A DNA stretch of 64,000 bases from Microbacterium sp. EST19A (GCF_019969685.1 NZ_JAHXYZ010000002.1:310001-374000), one strand, 5' to 3'; positions 10,342-20,693 are shown, counted from the stretch's first letter. Notes: generated from the sequence alone by a model not told the origin. Numbers and translations: made by a program.

Positions 10342-10913
10342 GACTTCTGCCGTGCCCCTCGCGCCTGCGCCACGATGTAATCGATGCCGCTTGCGACGGT
10401 GAGCACGAGGACGATGATCATCAGCACGAAGGTGATCAGCGTCCATGGGCCGAGACCGATGACGACGTGCAGCGGCAGCAGCGCCCAGCCGAGCGCGACT
10501 CCCTGGAACGCGGTCTTGACCTTGCCCATCCAGGCGGCGGCGACCACATGCTCGCTGGCGACCATGAGCCGGTGCACGGTGATGCCCCACTCGCGGATCA
10601 GGATGATGACGACGATCCACCAGTCGACTTCGCCGAGGATCGCGAGACCGATGAAGCCGGCACCGGTGAGCAGCTTGTCGGCGATCGGGTCCCACAGCTT
10701 GCCGAAGTCGGTGACGATCTCGTACTTGCGAGCCAGGTAGCCGTCGACCCAGTCCGTGGAGATCCCGATGATGAACAGGATCCCGGCGATCCAGCGCAGC
10801 GTCGGCTCCGGGATGCCGTAGGTGCCGCCGAGCAGCAGCAGCACGAAGAAGACGACGGCGAGCGGGATGCGCGCGATCGTGATGGCGTTCGGGAGCTGAC
10901 GCGGGATGGCCAT
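10338..10913 (-). CDS. pgsA: CDP-diacylglycerol--glycerol-3-phosphate 3-phosphatidyltransferase
   Basis: Integral membrane enzyme making phosphatidylglycerol phosphate. The CDP-alcohol phosphotransferase signature is complete: D54, D57-G58, A61-R62, G71, D75 and D79 in S-T-D-W-V-D-G-Y-L-A-R-K...D-F-G-K-L-W-D-P-I-A-D-K. Four or more hydrophobic segments (about 13-30, 41-52, 90-110, 150-180) span the 191 residues. The ATG overlaps the ftsK stop by one base, and the stop overlaps cinA. The clgR-cinA-pgsA-ftsK order is standard for this group. Another phosphatidyl group acceptor cannot be excluded from sequence alone. Confidence 0.93.
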   Translation of the reverse strand: MAIPRQLPNAITIARIPLAVVFFVLLLLGGTYGIPEPTLRWIAGILFIIGISTDWVDGYLARKYEIVTDFGKLWDPIADKLLTGAGFIGLAILGEVDWWIVVIILIREWGITVHRLMVASEHVVAAAWMGKVKTAFQGVALGWALLPLHVVIGLGPWTLITFVLMIIVLVLTVASGIDYIVAQARGARQKS

Positions 10914-13627
10914 CAGTCGCGACCCGTCAGGCCCCAGGCGTCTTCATCGCCCTCGGCCTCCACGACGGGCAGCCCGCTGAACTGGGCTTCGGTCGGGTCA
11001 TCGTACGCCGGGCCCGCCGACGCCGTCGACGTCGGTGCGGCAGACGGCGCGGGCGCGGAAGGCGCGTCTTCTCCGCGCAGCTTGGCCATCACCTGGGGAA
11101 GCTGCTCGGCCGTCGCGAGGACGTCTCGGGCCTTGGAGCCTTCGGAGGGTCCGACGATCTCCCGCGATTCCAGCAGGTCCATCAGACGACCGGCCTTCGC
11201 GAACCCCACCCGCAGCTTGCGCTGCAGCATCGAGGTCGATCCGAACTGCGACGACACGATGAGCTCGGCGGCGGCGAGAAGCAGCTCGAGGTCGTCGCCG
11301 ATGTCCTCGTCGACCTCCTTCTTCCTCGTCGGCTCGAGAGCCTCCTGCACATCGGGGCGGTAGTCGGGCCGCGCCTGACGCGTGACGTGCTTGACGACCG
11401 CGTCGATCTCCTTCTCGTCGACCCAGGCACCCTGAAGGCGGAACGGCTTCGAGGAGCCCATCGGCGAGAAGAGGGCGTCGCCCTGGCCGATGAGCTTGTC
11501 GGCGCCCGGGCTGTCGAGGATCACGCGGCTGTCGGTGACGCTGGTGACGGCGAAGGCGAGACGGGAGGGCACGTTGGCCTTGATCAGACCGGTCACGACG
11601 TCGACGCTGGGTCGCTGCGTCGCGAGGACGAGGTGGATGCCGGAGGCTCGCGCGAGCTGTGTGATGCGAACGATCGAGTCCTCGACGTCACGCGGTGCCA
11701 CCATCATGAGGTCGGCGAGCTCGTCGACGACCACCAACAGGTAGGGGTACGGCTTGAGCACGCGCTCACTGCCCACCGGGAGCACGACCTCTCCGGCACG
11801 CACGGCGCGGTTGAAGTCGTCGATGTGACGGTAGCCGAACGACGCGAGGTCGTCGTACCGCATGTCCATCTCCTTCACGACCCACTGCAGCGCCTCGGCC
11901 GCCTTCTTCGGGTTCGTGATGATCGGCGTGATCAGGTGCGGGACGCCTGCGTAGCTGGTGAGCTCCACGCGCTTCGGGTCGATGAGCACCATGCGCACGT
12001 CCGCAGGCCGCGCCCGCATCAGCAGGCTCGTGATCATCGAGTTCACGAAGCTCGACTTACCGGAACCCGTCGAACCTGCCACGAGGAGGTGCGGCATCTT
12101 GGCGAGATTGGCGATCACGATGTTGCCGCCGACGTCCTTGCCGACGCCGATCGTCATCGGGTGCGTGCTCTTCTGCGCAGCCGGAGAGCGCAGCACGTCG
12201 CCGAGCGCCACCATCTCCTTGTCGGCGTTCGGGATCTCGATGCCGATGGCGCTCTTGCCCGGGATGGGCGAGAGGATGCGCACGTCGTTCGACGCGACGG
12301 CGTAGGCGAAGTTGTTGCTGAGCTGGAGGATCTTCTCGACCTTGACGCCGTGGCCGACCTCGACCTCGTACTGCGTGACCGTCGGCCCGCGCGAGAAGCC
12401 GGTGACCTTCGCATCGACCTTGAACTGCGTCAGGACGCTCGTGATCTGCTCGATCACCTTGTCGGTCGCCTCGGAGCGCATGACGGGCGCAGGCCCCTCG
12501 ACCAGCAGACCGGGCGACGGGAGGATGTAGGGCGCCGCAGGCGCTTGCGGCCCGCGCTCGCCCGGCCCGTCTGTTCCGAAACCGTCGAGACCGGGAAGCT
12601 CGGGCACCTCGCCCGTATCGGATTCGTCGTCGAGCAGCGCCGTCGCCTGCTGCTCAGCGAGCGAATCGGTGACGGAGCGGACGTCGGTCAGCACCTCAGT
12701 GGCCGCGTCGTAGGGGTTCTCCACGACGACCGCCTGGTCGTAAGCCGGGGTCGGATCCGCAGTGTTCAGCAGCGCGGTGATGTCGTCGGAGCCGAGAGTG
12801 CCCTCGTCGGGGTCTTCTTCGCGACCTGTCTTGTTGCGACGCCACCAGGGCAGCACGTCGGGGTCGTCGACCTTGTCGGCGTCATCGATCGCCGCGGCAT
12901 CCTTCGCGGGCTTCTCCGCGCGTTCCGCGTCGAACATCCACGCGTAGAGGTCTCCGAGACGCGCTCCGATGCGGTTCGGAGGGGTCTTGGTGAGGATCAG
13001 GACGCTGAGCGCGGCGAGCAGCCCCAGCACGATGTAGGCGGGGATGTCGGTCAGGTACGTGAGCGGCTGGCCCAGCATCCACCCGAAGAGACCGCCCGAT
13101 TCGCTGAGCGCGAGCATGCCCTCCTTGGGCTGCGGCCGGGTTCCGGCGACGTGGCAGATGCCGGCGAGCGTCAGCACGAACAGTCCGAACCCGATCCCGA
13201 TGCGTCCGTTGTCGTGCACCGAGGACGGATGCCGGAACAGCCATCCCGCCAGCAGGAGCAGCAGCACGGGCATCACGAAGGCGACGCGTCCGATCAGCCC
13301 GCCGACCGAGTAGGCGCTGATGTTCGCGGCGACCTCATTGCCGATGAAGAACCACTCGGTGACGGCGCCGACGACGGCGAGGAGCACGAGCAGGAACGGG
13401 AAGCCGTCCCGGCGATCGTCCTTCTCGAGGCTCTCGGGACCGAAGGCGCGGAACAGTCCGCCGACGCCGTGCGCCAGCCCGACCCAGGCACGGACTGCCA
13501 CGGGCGGCTTGTCCTGCTCGTCGATGTACTTCTTGGGCGCGGGCTGGGCCTTGGGAGCCGTCTGCCGCTTGGCGCGCGACGGTGCGCTCGTCGACGCACG
13601 CTCGGTCTTCGTGGAACTCCTGGCCAT
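10913..13627 (-). CDS. ftsK: DNA translocase FtsK
   Basis: Septum-associated motor that pumps chromosome termini during division. The 904 residues have four probable membrane helices (about 78-96, 110-131, 143-160, 195-212), an acidic, proline-rich linker (about 235-375), and the RecA-like motor with Walker A G-S-T-G-S-G-K-S at 518-525 and Walker B V-L-I-D-P-K at 547-552. The winged-helix gamma domain that reads KOPS sequences is at about 800-865 ([21 protein letters not shown]). It starts the operon ftsK-pgsA-cinA. Confidence 0.97.
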   Translation of the reverse strand: MARSSTKTERASTSAPSRAKRQTAPKAQPAPKKYIDEQDKPPVAVRAWVGLAHGVGGLFRAFGPESLEKDDRRDGFPFLLVLLAVVGAVTEWFFIGNEVAANISAYSVGGLIGRVAFVMPVLLLLLAGWLFRHPSSVHDNGRIGIGFGLFVLTLAGICHVAGTRPQPKEGMLALSESGGLFGWMLGQPLTYLTDIPAYIVLGLLAALSVLILTKTPPNRIGARLGDLYAWMFDAERAEKPAKDAAAIDDADKVDDPDVLPWWRRNKTGREEDPDEGTLGSDDITALLNTADPTPAYDQAVVVENPYDAATEVLTDVRSVTDSLAEQQATALLDDESDTGEVPELPGLDGFGTDGPGERGPQAPAAPYILPSPGLLVEGPAPVMRSEATDKVIEQITSVLTQFKVDAKVTGFSRGPTVTQYEVEVGHGVKVEKILQLSNNFAYAVASNDVRILSPIPGKSAIGIEIPNADKEMVALGDVLRSPAAQKSTHPMTIGVGKDVGGNIVIANLAKMPHLLVAGSTGSGKSSFVNSMITSLLMRARPADVRMVLIDPKRVELTSYAGVPHLITPIITNPKKAAEALQWVVKEMDMRYDDLASFGYRHIDDFNRAVRAGEVVLPVGSERVLKPYPYLLVVVDELADLMMVAPRDVEDSIVRITQLARASGIHLVLATQRPSVDVVTGLIKANVPSRLAFAVTSVTDSRVILDSPGADKLIGQGDALFSPMGSSKPFRLQGAWVDEKEIDAVVKHVTRQARPDYRPDVQEALEPTRKKEVDEDIGDDLELLLAAAELIVSSQFGSTSMLQRKLRVGFAKAGRLMDLLESREIVGPSEGSKARDVLATAEQLPQVMAKLRGEDAPSAPAPSAAPTSTASAGPAYDDPTEAQFSGLPVVEAEGDEDAWGLTGRD

Positions 13628-13698
13628 GTTCTCACGTTACGACGAGCAGCCGACATCTCCCGTAATGACGCGGCTTTCCGGCGATCCGGCACGCGTTC

Positions 13699-14193
13699 TC
13701 AGCCCGTGCGCCGCACCATCGTGTCGCGCATCCGACCCTCCGCCGTCACGTGGAAACCCTCGGATCGATACAGGTTCCGCGCGAAGTTGTCGCGCTCCAC
13801 GCTGAGGCTGATGCGCGCGTAGCCCTGCGCACTCGCCAGGTCCACGATCCCCCGCAGCAGAGAACGACCGACACCGCGGGCGCGCCAGAGCGGATGCACG
13901 CCGATGATGAGCTCCGGCACCCCGGCACCGACGAACCCGAGTCCCGGTTCGTTCTGCGGCAGCATCCGGTACCAGGCGGCGCCGACCGGCACACCGTCGT
14001 CGCCGACGGCGATCAGTCCCTCGTCGGCGGCGCGCTTCCACCCCGCCAGGTATCGCCGGTGGTCGGTCGACGTCAGCACCTCGTGGCGCGGGCGCACTCC
14101 CCCGGCGCGCCAGTTCGCGGCCTCGACGAGCATGTCGCCGAGGAAGCCCGCGTCGGGTTGCGTCGCCCGCCGGATCGAGAAGCCCGTGAACAT
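13699..14193 (-). CDS. GNAT-family N-acetyltransferase
   Basis: A 164-residue GCN5-related acetyltransferase. The acetyl-CoA binding motif A is V-H-P-L-W-R-A-R-G-V-G-R-S-L-L (about 108-122, matching R-x-x-G-x-G/A), and motif B is L-S-V-E-R-D-N-F-A-R-N-L-Y-R-S-E-G-F, common in small-molecule or peptide acetyltransferases. Target unknown. It stands alone between ftsK and rnj, with its own start and a 70-base gap on each side. Confidence 0.85.
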   Translation of the reverse strand: MFTGFSIRRATQPDAGFLGDMLVEAANWRAGGVRPRHEVLTSTDHRRYLAGWKRAADEGLIAVGDDGVPVGAAWYRMLPQNEPGLGFVGAGVPELIIGVHPLWRARGVGRSLLRGIVDLASAQGYARISLSVERDNFARNLYRSEGFHVTAEGRMRDTMVRRTG

Positions 14194-14270
14194 GACGTGA
14201 GCCTAGAGGGCCGCTGTTACGGCGATGTGTCGGTCAGCCGTGAGTGCCTTCGCCCGATGCGGGCCGCGTC

Positions 14271-15947
14271 TCACGCCTCGATGACGAGGGGCACGATCAT
14301 CGGGCGACGACGAAGCCGCTGGTTCACCCAGCGACCGATCGTCCGGCGCACGACCTGCGACAGCGCGTGGGTGTCGTGGACGCCGTTGCCGGACGCCTCT
14401 TTGAGAGCCGCGACGATCTTCGGGGTGACGTCGTCGAAGACCGAGTCGTCTTCGGCGACGCCGCGCGCGTGGATCTCCGGGCCGGAGATGATCCGGCCGG
14501 TCGCGGCATCCACGACCACGATGACGGAGATGAATCCCTCTTCGCCGAGGATGCGACGATCCTTGAGGTCGGCATCCGTGATCTCGCCGACGGTGGAGCC
14601 GTCGACGTAGACGAAGCCGAGATCCAGCTGCCCGGTGACGCGGGCGACCCCGTCCTTCAGATCGATCACGGTGCCGTTCGACGCGATGATCGTGTTCGCC
14701 TCGGGGATCCCGGTGTCCTGCGCCAGCTTCGCGTTGGCGATCAGGTGACGGTACTCGCCGTGCACCGGAAGCACGTTCTTCGGCTTCAGGATGTTGTAGC
14801 AGTAGAGCAGCTCACCGGCGGCGGCGTGCCCGGAGACGTGCACCTTCGCGTTGGCCTTGTGCACGACGTTCGCACCGAGCTTGGTGAGGCCGTCGATCAC
14901 GCGGTAGACGGCGTTCTCATTGCCCGGGATCAGGCTCGAGGCGAGGATCACGGTGTCGCCCTCGCTCACCTCGATCGCGTGGTCGAGGTTCGCCATGCGG
15001 CTCAGGACGGCCATCGGCTCCCCCTGCGATCCGGTCGACATGTAGACGATCTGGTCGTCGGGAAGATCACGGGCCTTCTTGTAGTCGATCAGCACGCCGG
15101 CAGGAACCTTGAGGTACCCCAGCTGCTCGGCGATCGTCATGTTGCGGACCATGCTGCGGCCGAGGAACGCGACGCGGCGTCCGTTCGCGTAGGCCGCGTC
15201 GATCACCTGCTGCACGCGGTGCACGTGGCTCGAGAAGCTCGCCACGATGACCCGACGGGGAGCCTTGGCGATCACCTGGTCGAGAACCGGTCCGATCGAG
15301 CGCTCCGTGGGCGTGAACCCGGGGACGTCGGCGTTGGTCGAGTCGACCAGGAAGAGGTCGACACCCTCCTCGCCGAGCCGCGAGAATGCGCGCAGATCGG
15401 TGATCCGGCCGTCCAGAGGAAGCTGATCCATCTTGAAGTCGCCCGTTGCGAGGACCATGCCCGCGGGGGTGCGGATGGCCACGGCGAGAGCATCCGGGAT
15501 CGAGTGGTTGACGGCGACGAACTCGAGATCGAAGGGTCCGACGCGCTCCTCCTGGCCCTCGGTCACCGTGAGCGTGAACGCCTTGATGCGGTGCTCCTTG
15601 AGCTTCGCCTCGACGAGCGCGAGCGTGAGACCGGATCCGATGAGGGGGATGTCGCTCTTCAGACGGAGCAGGTACGGAACGGCGCCGATGTGGTCTTCGT
15701 GGCCGTGCGTGAGCACGACGCCGACGATGTCGTCGAGACGGTCACGGATCGGCTCGAAATCGGGCAGGATCAGGTCGACGCCCGGCTGGTGCTCCTCAGG
15801 GAACAGCACGCCGCAGTCGACGATCAGGATCTTGCCGTCGTACTCGAACATGGTCATGTTCCGGCCGATCTCGCCGAGGCCGCCGATCGGGATGACCCGC
15901 AGCGTCCCTTCGTCGAGTGCGGACGGTTCGGACAGGGGGATGGACAT
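14271..15947 (-). CDS. rnj: Ribonuclease J
   Basis: Metallo-beta-lactamase/beta-CASP nuclease with 5'-to-3' exo- and endonuclease activity on mRNA and rRNA. The zinc-binding motif H-G-H-E-D-H-I-G is at 81-88, and the beta-CASP region includes S-T-G-S-Q-G-E-P and V-S-G-H-A-A-A-G-E-L. Length 558 residues fits the actinobacterial single-copy RNase J. The ATG is preceded by GAGGAGACAGC. It is upstream of nothing on its strand but the GNAT gene, and dapA follows the same direction 53 bases behind it, a pairing conserved in actinobacteria. Confidence 0.97.
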   Translation of the reverse strand: MSIPLSEPSALDEGTLRVIPIGGLGEIGRNMTMFEYDGKILIVDCGVLFPEEHQPGVDLILPDFEPIRDRLDDIVGVVLTHGHEDHIGAVPYLLRLKSDIPLIGSGLTLALVEAKLKEHRIKAFTLTVTEGQEERVGPFDLEFVAVNHSIPDALAVAIRTPAGMVLATGDFKMDQLPLDGRITDLRAFSRLGEEGVDLFLVDSTNADVPGFTPTERSIGPVLDQVIAKAPRRVIVASFSSHVHRVQQVIDAAYANGRRVAFLGRSMVRNMTIAEQLGYLKVPAGVLIDYKKARDLPDDQIVYMSTGSQGEPMAVLSRMANLDHAIEVSEGDTVILASSLIPGNENAVYRVIDGLTKLGANVVHKANAKVHVSGHAAAGELLYCYNILKPKNVLPVHGEYRHLIANAKLAQDTGIPEANTIIASNGTVIDLKDGVARVTGQLDLGFVYVDGSTVGEITDADLKDRRILGEEGFISVIVVVDAATGRIISGPEIHARGVAEDDSVFDDVTPKIVAALKEASGNGVHDTHALSQVVRRTIGRWVNQRLRRRPMIVPLVIEA

Positions 15948-16000
15948 GCTGTCTCCTCAGTCGGACACTCTGCGCGTCCGTTCGTTCGTGGCGACGCGAC

Positions 16001-16978
16001 TCAGCGCGTCGTGCCGTGCACCTTCGGCAGGGCACCACCCGCAGCCGCGTTGCGGTCGGGTCGGAAGTTCGAGAAATCGGCGCCGGGCACGTTCTTCACG
16101 AGGTCGAGCTCGTCTTCGATGAGCGCGGCCTCCCATTCCTCCGGGCCGACCAGGGGAAGACGCACGCGCGGGCTCGAGATGCGACCGAGGCCATGCAGGA
16201 TGTACTTCGCCGCGACGGTGCCGGGCACGTGGGTCATGACGGCGCGCACGAGGGGCTCGAGGCGCTTGTGCTCCTGCGTGGCCGTCGCCAGGTCGCCGGC
16301 GTTCACCGCGTCGATGATGGCGCGGTACGGAGCGGCGGCGACGTTCGCGGTGACGCCGATGAGGCCGGTGGCGCCGATCGCGAGATGCGGAAGCGCATTG
16401 GCGTCATCGCCGGAGAAGTACATCAGATCGGTCTGGTTGAGCACGCGGCTCACCTCGGAGAAGTCGCCCTTGGCGTCCTTCACCGCGAGGATGTTGGGGT
16501 GCTTCGCGAGCCGCAGGATCGTCTCGTACTTGATCGGCACGCCGGTGCGACCGGGGATGTCGTAGAGGATCACCGGCAGGTCGGTGGCGTCGGCCACCAT
16601 GCGGAAGTGCGTGAGGATTCCGGCCTGCGTCGGCTTGTTGTAGTACGGCGTGACGATCATGATGCCGTCGGCGCCGGCCTTCTCGCTGGCCTTGTACAGC
16701 TCGATGGCGTGCGCGGTCTCGTTCGATCCGCCGCCCGTGATGACCTTGGCACGGCCCGCGGAGACCGACTTGCCGACCTCGACGAGCTTGAGCTTCTCGG
16801 GGTCCGTCAGGGTCGAGGTCTCGCCGGTCGTTCCCGTCACGACGATGCCGTCCGCGCCTGCGGTGATCACGTCATCGATGTGCTTCTCGACGGCGGGCCA
16901 GTCGACTTCGCCGTCGGCCGTCATCGGAGTGACGAGCGCGACGAGAACCTGTCCGAAAGGATTGCCCGAGTGCGTCAT
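16001..16978 (-). CDS. dapA: 4-hydroxy-tetrahydrodipicolinate synthase
   Basis: First committed enzyme of the DAP/lysine branch, condensing pyruvate with aspartate semialdehyde. The TIM-barrel enzyme shows T-T-G-E at 50-53, Y-Y-N-K-P at 112-116, the Tyr motif L-Y-D-I-P-G-R-T-G at 138-146 and the Schiff-base lysine K167 in A-V-K-D. The frame extends upstream to 17050, but ATG 16978 (M-T-H-S-G-N) gives the normal 325-residue length. It lies between rnj and the EF-Tu-domain gene and is probably transcribed with rnj. Confidence 0.97.
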   Translation of the reverse strand: MTHSGNPFGQVLVALVTPMTADGEVDWPAVEKHIDDVITAGADGIVVTGTTGETSTLTDPEKLKLVEVGKSVSAGRAKVITGGGSNETAHAIELYKASEKAGADGIMIVTPYYNKPTQAGILTHFRMVADATDLPVILYDIPGRTGVPIKYETILRLAKHPNILAVKDAKGDFSEVSRVLNQTDLMYFSGDDANALPHLAIGATGLIGVTANVAAAPYRAIIDAVNAGDLATATQEHKRLEPLVRAVMTHVPGTVAAKYILHGLGRISSPRVRLPLVGPEEWEAALIEDELDLVKNVPGADFSNFRPDRNAAAGGALPKVHGTTR

Positions 16979-17006
16979 GCCTCCAGCGTATCGGTTCGGA
17001 TGCCGC

Positions 17007-17429
17007 TCACCCAGACGAGGCGACCCGGATGACGTCTCCGCGGGACACATCGATCCTGTCCCGCAGCAGCACGCCGATCATGGTGCCGGCGGATGCCTCG
17101 TTCGCGCGCTTGCGGAACATCTCGATGCCGGTGATCCCGGTCTCCGCGACGGGCGCGCCTTCGCGCAGCACGACGACGGCGTCGCCGACGCGGATCGTCC
17201 CTGTCGTCACCGTGCCGGTCGCGACCTGCCCCCGCCCGGTGATCGTGAAGACGTCCTCGACGGAGACCTCGGCCGCAGCGCCGCCCGCGCTGAGGAACGA
17301 AGGAACGGAGCGTGTCGCGGCCGAACCCGATGTCAGGTCGGAGATGCGGGCCGCCTCCGCCTGGTTGTACTGGCGCAGGAGCTCGTTCGCGTCCTGCGGA
17401 TCGCGCTTCTTCCGGCCGAACCACCCCAT
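17007..17429 (-). CDS. Orphan EF-Tu domain-II-like protein
   Basis: A 140-residue protein with no GTPase domain. Residues 1-50 are charged (M-G-W-F-G-R-K-K-R-D-P). Residues 54-138 match the beta-barrel domain II of EF-Tu: V-E-D-V-F-T-I-T-G-R-G-Q-V-A-T-G, then G-T-I-R-V-G-D-A-V, T-G-I-E-M-F-R-K and G-T-M-I-G-V-L-L-R-D, ending R-G-D-V-I. In EF-Tu this barrel contacts aminoacyl-tRNA and the ribosome. Similar free-standing barrels occur in actinobacteria without an assigned role. It lies between dapA and the SDR/dfrA/thyA operon. Confidence 0.75.
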   Translation of the reverse strand: MGWFGRKKRDPQDANELLRQYNQAEAARISDLTSGSAATRSVPSFLSAGGAAAEVSVEDVFTITGRGQVATGTVTTGTIRVGDAVVVLREGAPVAETGITGIEMFRKRANEASAGTMIGVLLRDRIDVSRGDVIRVASSG

Positions 17430-17444
17430 CGTGCGGTTCCGCGA

Positions 17445-18206
17445 TCAGACGCGACCGCGCCGGGCGACACCCGACGTGAGCGAGCTGGGCAGCACACGCG
17501 TCACGGCGACGAGAGCCTTGTAGCGCAGCGACGGGATCGACACGGCCTTCCCTCGTGCCGCATCGCGGAGTCCCTCGCGCACGACGTCGCGGGCGTTCAG
17601 CCACATGAAGGCCGGAACACCCTCTTGGCCCACCGCGAGCCCCATCCGCTCATGGAACGTGGTGTGGGTGAATCCGGGGCAGACCGCCGTGACGGTGACG
17701 CCGTCTCGCGCGTACTCGGCATCCGCCCAGCGGCTGAAGCCGATCAGCCAGGACTTGCAGGCGGAGTACGTGGAGCGGGAGATGAATCCGGCCACCGAGG
17801 CGACGTTGATGATGCGTCCGCCGCGACCCCGCATCGTCTGCAGTGCCGCGTGCATCAGCCGCATCGAGGCCTCGACGTGCACGCGCAGATGGCGGACCTC
17901 GTCGTCGATGTCGTTGTCGGCGAACTGCAGCGGCAGCCCGAAGCCGGCGTTGTTCACGAGGAGATCGACCGGGTCGGCGGCATCCCGCAGCCGGTCGGCG
18001 ACCTTCGCGACGCCGTCCTCTTCGGCGAGATCCGCGACGAGCACCTCGACCGCGACACCGTGCGCGCTCCGCAGGTCGGCGGCCAGCGCGTCCAGCGCAT
18101 CCTCGGATCGTGCGACGAGGATCAGGTCCGCGCGGCGGCGGGCGAGTTGCCGGGCGAACTCGGCGCCGAGCCCGGCGCTGGCCCCTGTGATCAGTGCAGT
18201 GGGCAT
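17445..18206 (-). CDS. SDR-family NAD(P)-dependent oxidoreductase
   Basis: A 253-residue classical short-chain dehydrogenase. The cofactor motif T-G-A-S-A-G-L-G is at 7-14 (with A-R-S at 32-34 suggesting NADP), N-N-A-G at 85-88, catalytic S137 and the Y147-x3-K151 pair (Y-S-A-C-K). It belongs to the DltE/YqjQ-like group; substrate unknown. ATG 18206 shares one base with the dfrA stop (TGATG), so it is the third gene of a thyA-dfrA-SDR operon. Confidence 0.88.
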   Translation of the reverse strand: MPTALITGASAGLGAEFARQLARRRADLILVARSEDALDALAADLRSAHGVAVEVLVADLAEEDGVAKVADRLRDAADPVDLLVNNAGFGLPLQFADNDIDDEVRHLRVHVEASMRLMHAALQTMRGRGGRIINVASVAGFISRSTYSACKSWLIGFSRWADAEYARDGVTVTAVCPGFTHTTFHERMGLAVGQEGVPAFMWLNARDVVREGLRDAARGKAVSIPSLRYKALVAVTRVLPSSLTSGVARRGRV

Positions 18207-18682
18207 CAGCGCTCGTATCCGAGGAAGCGGTATCGCACGCCCGTGCGCGACGTCTGCCACTCCCCCTCGTCGACGAGCCGCCACCCGGCCTTGGAGGGAG
18301 CATAGGCGTCGCCGTCGACCGCGAGGTCGAGCTCGGTGACCTCGAGGCGGTCGGCATCCGCGATGACGAGACGGAAGATCTCCGCCCCGCCGATGATCCA
18401 CACCTTGTCCTTGCCGCGCACGGACTCCGCGACGTTCGCCGCACGGTGCGCGCCCTCCGCCGTCCAGTCCTGCTGGCGGGTGATCACGATGTTCTCGCGG
18501 CCCTCCAACGGTCGGAACCGTTCCGGAAGAGAATCCCAGGTCTTGCGGCCCATCACGACGGGAGCACCGAGTGTGACCTGCTTGAAGTGCGCCAGGTCTT
18601 CGGGCACGTGCCAGGGCATCCCGCCCTCGGCACCGATCACTCCCCCGTGCGCCTCCGCCCAGATCAGGCCCACCCACGTCAT
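18206..18682 (-). CDS. dfrA: Dihydrofolate reductase
   Basis: Reduces dihydrofolate, recycling the product of ThyA. The 158 residues contain the DHFR landmarks: V-G-L-I-W-A-E at the start, G-G-M-P-W-H at 20-25 (W/P substrate region), [12 protein letters not shown] at 42-53, and I-I-G-G-A-E-I-F at 96-103. ATG 18682 overlaps the thyA stop by four bases (ATGA), giving tight coupling between the two functionally linked enzymes. Confidence 0.97.
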   Translation of the reverse strand: MTWVGLIWAEAHGGVIGAEGGMPWHVPEDLAHFKQVTLGAPVVMGRKTWDSLPERFRPLEGRENIVITRQQDWTAEGAHRAANVAESVRGKDKVWIIGGAEIFRLVIADADRLEVTELDLAVDGDAYAPSKAGWRLVDEGEWQTSRTGVRYRFLGYER

Positions 18683-19488
18683 ACGGCGACCGCCGCACGG
18701 ATGGGAGCGTGGTGCTGGTAGTCCTCCACCACGAAGTCCTCGTACCGGTAGTCCAGGATCGACTCCGGAGTGCGGGCGAAGCGGAGCGTCGGGTACGCGA
18801 ACGGCTCGCGCGTGAGCTGCTCGTCGACCTGCTCGAGGTGGTTGTCGTAGATGTGGCAGTCGCCGCCCGTCCACACGAAGTCGCCCGGCTCGAGACCGAC
18901 CTGCTGGGCGATCATCATCGTGAGCAGCGCGTACGAGGCGATGTTGAACGGAACCCCGAGGAACATATCGGCACTGCGCTGGTAGAGCTGGCAGGACAGC
19001 TTGCCGTCGGCGACGTAGAACTGGAAGAGCGCGTGGCACGGTGCGAGCGCCATGTCGGGGATGTCGGCCGGGTTCCACGCAGACACGATCAGGCGACGGG
19101 AGTCCGGGGACTGGCGGATCTGCTCGATGACCTGGGAGAGCTGGTCGATGCTCTCCCCGTCGGGTGTCGGCCACGAGCGCCACTGCACGCCGTAGACCGG
19201 ACCCAGGTCGCCGGACGCGTCGGCCCACTCGTCCCAGATCGTCACGCCGTTGTCCTGGAGCCAGCGCACGTTCGATTCGCCGCGCAGGAACCAGAGGAGC
19301 TCGTAGGCGATCGACTTGAAGTGGACCCGCTTGGTGGTGATCAGCGGAAAGCCCTGGGACAGGTCGAAACGGATCTGCCTGCCGAAGACGCTGGTCGTGC
19401 CGGTGCCCGTGCGATCCGACTTGTGCGTGCCGGTCTCCCGCACGTCGCGGAGCAGGTCTTCGTACGGGGTCGGGACGCCAGCGCTCAT
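18679..19488 (-). CDS. thyA: Thymidylate synthase
   Basis: Makes dTMP from dUMP with methylene-tetrahydrofolate as donor. 269 residues with the nucleophile C151 in [19 protein letters not shown] at 131-140 and the C-terminal R-A-A-V-A-V. The frame is open upstream to 19785 but ATG 19488 gives the regular N-terminus (T-P-Y-E-D-L-L). It leads the thyA-dfrA-SDR operon and is divergent from the thioredoxin gene. Confidence 0.97.
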   Translation of the reverse strand: MSAGVPTPYEDLLRDVRETGTHKSDRTGTGTTSVFGRQIRFDLSQGFPLITTKRVHFKSIAYELLWFLRGESNVRWLQDNGVTIWDEWADASGDLGPVYGVQWRSWPTPDGESIDQLSQVIEQIRQSPDSRRLIVSAWNPADIPDMALAPCHALFQFYVADGKLSCQLYQRSADMFLGVPFNIASYALLTMMIAQQVGLEPGDFVWTGGDCHIYDNHLEQVDEQLTREPFAYPTLRFARTPESILDYRYEDFVVEDYQHHAPIRAAVAV

Positions 19489-19606
19489 GACAGCCACGAT
19501 ACCCGCCCGACCAGGAGCACGGGCGGATGCCGTCCCGCTCGCGCGCCGATCGTCACGGTCGGAAACATCGGCCCTCGCACCCCTCGGAGAGCCGTACTCT
19601 CGACCC

Positions 19607-20020
19607 ATGTCGCCAGTCCTCGCAGGAGCCGTCGCGGCAGCACTCCTGGTGCTCGCCACGATCATCGGCGTGGTCCTGCGCCGCCGCGACGGACGTCGGC
19701 GCGACGCGGGCGCACTCCGCTTCGATCCGGCGGATGCCGCGTCGGCCGAGCTCGGATCCCGCGCCACGCTCGTGCAGTTCAGCACGGAGATGTGCGCGCG
19801 GTGCCCGCAGGTGCGACGGATGCTGAACGCCTACGCCTCGGACCACGACGGGCTGCGGCACGTCGAGGTCGACCTGACCCACCGGCCCGATCTCTCGGCC
19901 CGGTACAAGGTGCTGCAGACGCCGACCACTTTCCTGATCGACGGCTCCGGGGCCGTCCGTGCCCGATTCCATGGCGTGCCTCACCGGCACGCCCTCACCG
20001 AAGCCGTCGCCTCCGTCTGA
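19607..20020 (+). CDS. Membrane-anchored thioredoxin-family protein
   Basis: 137 residues: one N-terminal membrane helix (about 3-24) followed by an arginine-rich stretch (R-R-R-D-G-R-R-R), then a thioredoxin domain with a C63-A-R-C66 active site and the cis-proline motif Q-T-P-T-T-F at 104-109. By the positive-inside rule the thioredoxin domain should face the cytoplasm. The C-A-R-C pair differs from C-G-P-C, so the redox potential may differ. It is the first gene of a plus-strand group with DUF4395 (22 bases downstream) and OsmC. Confidence 0.85.
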   Translation: MSPVLAGAVAAALLVLATIIGVVLRRRDGRRRDAGALRFDPADAASAELGSRATLVQFSTEMCARCPQVRRMLNAYASDHDGLRHVEVDLTHRPDLSARYKVLQTPTTFLIDGSGAVRARFHGVPHRHALTEAVASV

Positions 20021-20041
20021 GGCTCGAAGACCGGAGCACCC

Positions 20042-20608
20042 ATGACCACTTCCGCAGGCATCGACCCTCGCGGTCCCCGCTTCGCCGCCACGATCACGGC
20101 GGTGCTGCTGCTCGTGGCGACGTTCCTCGCGCTCATCGGCATCTCGACGGCGCAGGCGCCCGGCTGGTTCGCCTACCAGCCCCTCGCCGACGCGACGTTC
20201 GCCCCCGGCACGTGGGCGATCACGTCCGCCTCGCTGGCGCAGCGCGCGCTCGACCCGGGCTTCCTCCTCACCGTCGTGATCGCCCTGCTGTTCCTCTGGA
20301 GCGTCGCGTCTCCGGCGACCGCCCCCTGGGGCGTGCTCTTCCGTCGGCTCGTCCGACCGCGCCTCGCGCCCCCCGCTGAGCTCGAAGACCCCCGTCCGCC
20401 GCGGTTCTCGCAGGGTGTCGGACTCTTCGTCGTCGGCATCGGCCTGGTCCTGCATCTGATCGGTGTGCCGTGGGCGCTTCCGATCGCCACGGCCGCCGCG
20501 TTCATCGCCGCGTTCCTGAACGCCGCCTTCGCCTTCTGCCTCGGCTGCCAGCTGTACCTGCTGCTGCAGCGCGTCGGCATCATCGGTCGAGCGGCGTCCA
20601 CCGCCTGA
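20042..20608 (+). CDS. DUF4395 family membrane protein
   Basis: 188 residues with four likely membrane helices (about 15-36, 72-92, 122-143, 147-172). The family hallmark is a C-L-G-C pair (C166, C169) at the inner end of the last helix. DUF4395 genes are commonly paired with thioredoxin-like genes in actinobacteria; here the neighbour upstream is a membrane-tethered thioredoxin with C-A-R-C. A role in thiol exchange across or at the membrane is inference; no activity is established for the family. Confidence 0.85.
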   Translation: MTTSAGIDPRGPRFAATITAVLLLVATFLALIGISTAQAPGWFAYQPLADATFAPGTWAITSASLAQRALDPGFLLTVVIALLFLWSVASPATAPWGVLFRRLVRPRLAPPAELEDPRPPRFSQGVGLFVVGIGLVLHLIGVPWALPIATAAAFIAAFLNAAFAFCLGCQLYLLLQRVGIIGRAASTA

Positions 20609-20693
20609 CCGCTGTTCCGTCGGGTCGGCCCGGTCGATAGGCTGGCGGCGACGCACCCCGCACACCGAGCGGGATGCGAGAACCGGAGGAATC

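Noticed and set aside
11387..13822. Open frame of 811 codons opposite ftsK
   Set aside because: Antisense shadow rich in Arg/Asp/His with no domain; ftsK is intact on the other strand.
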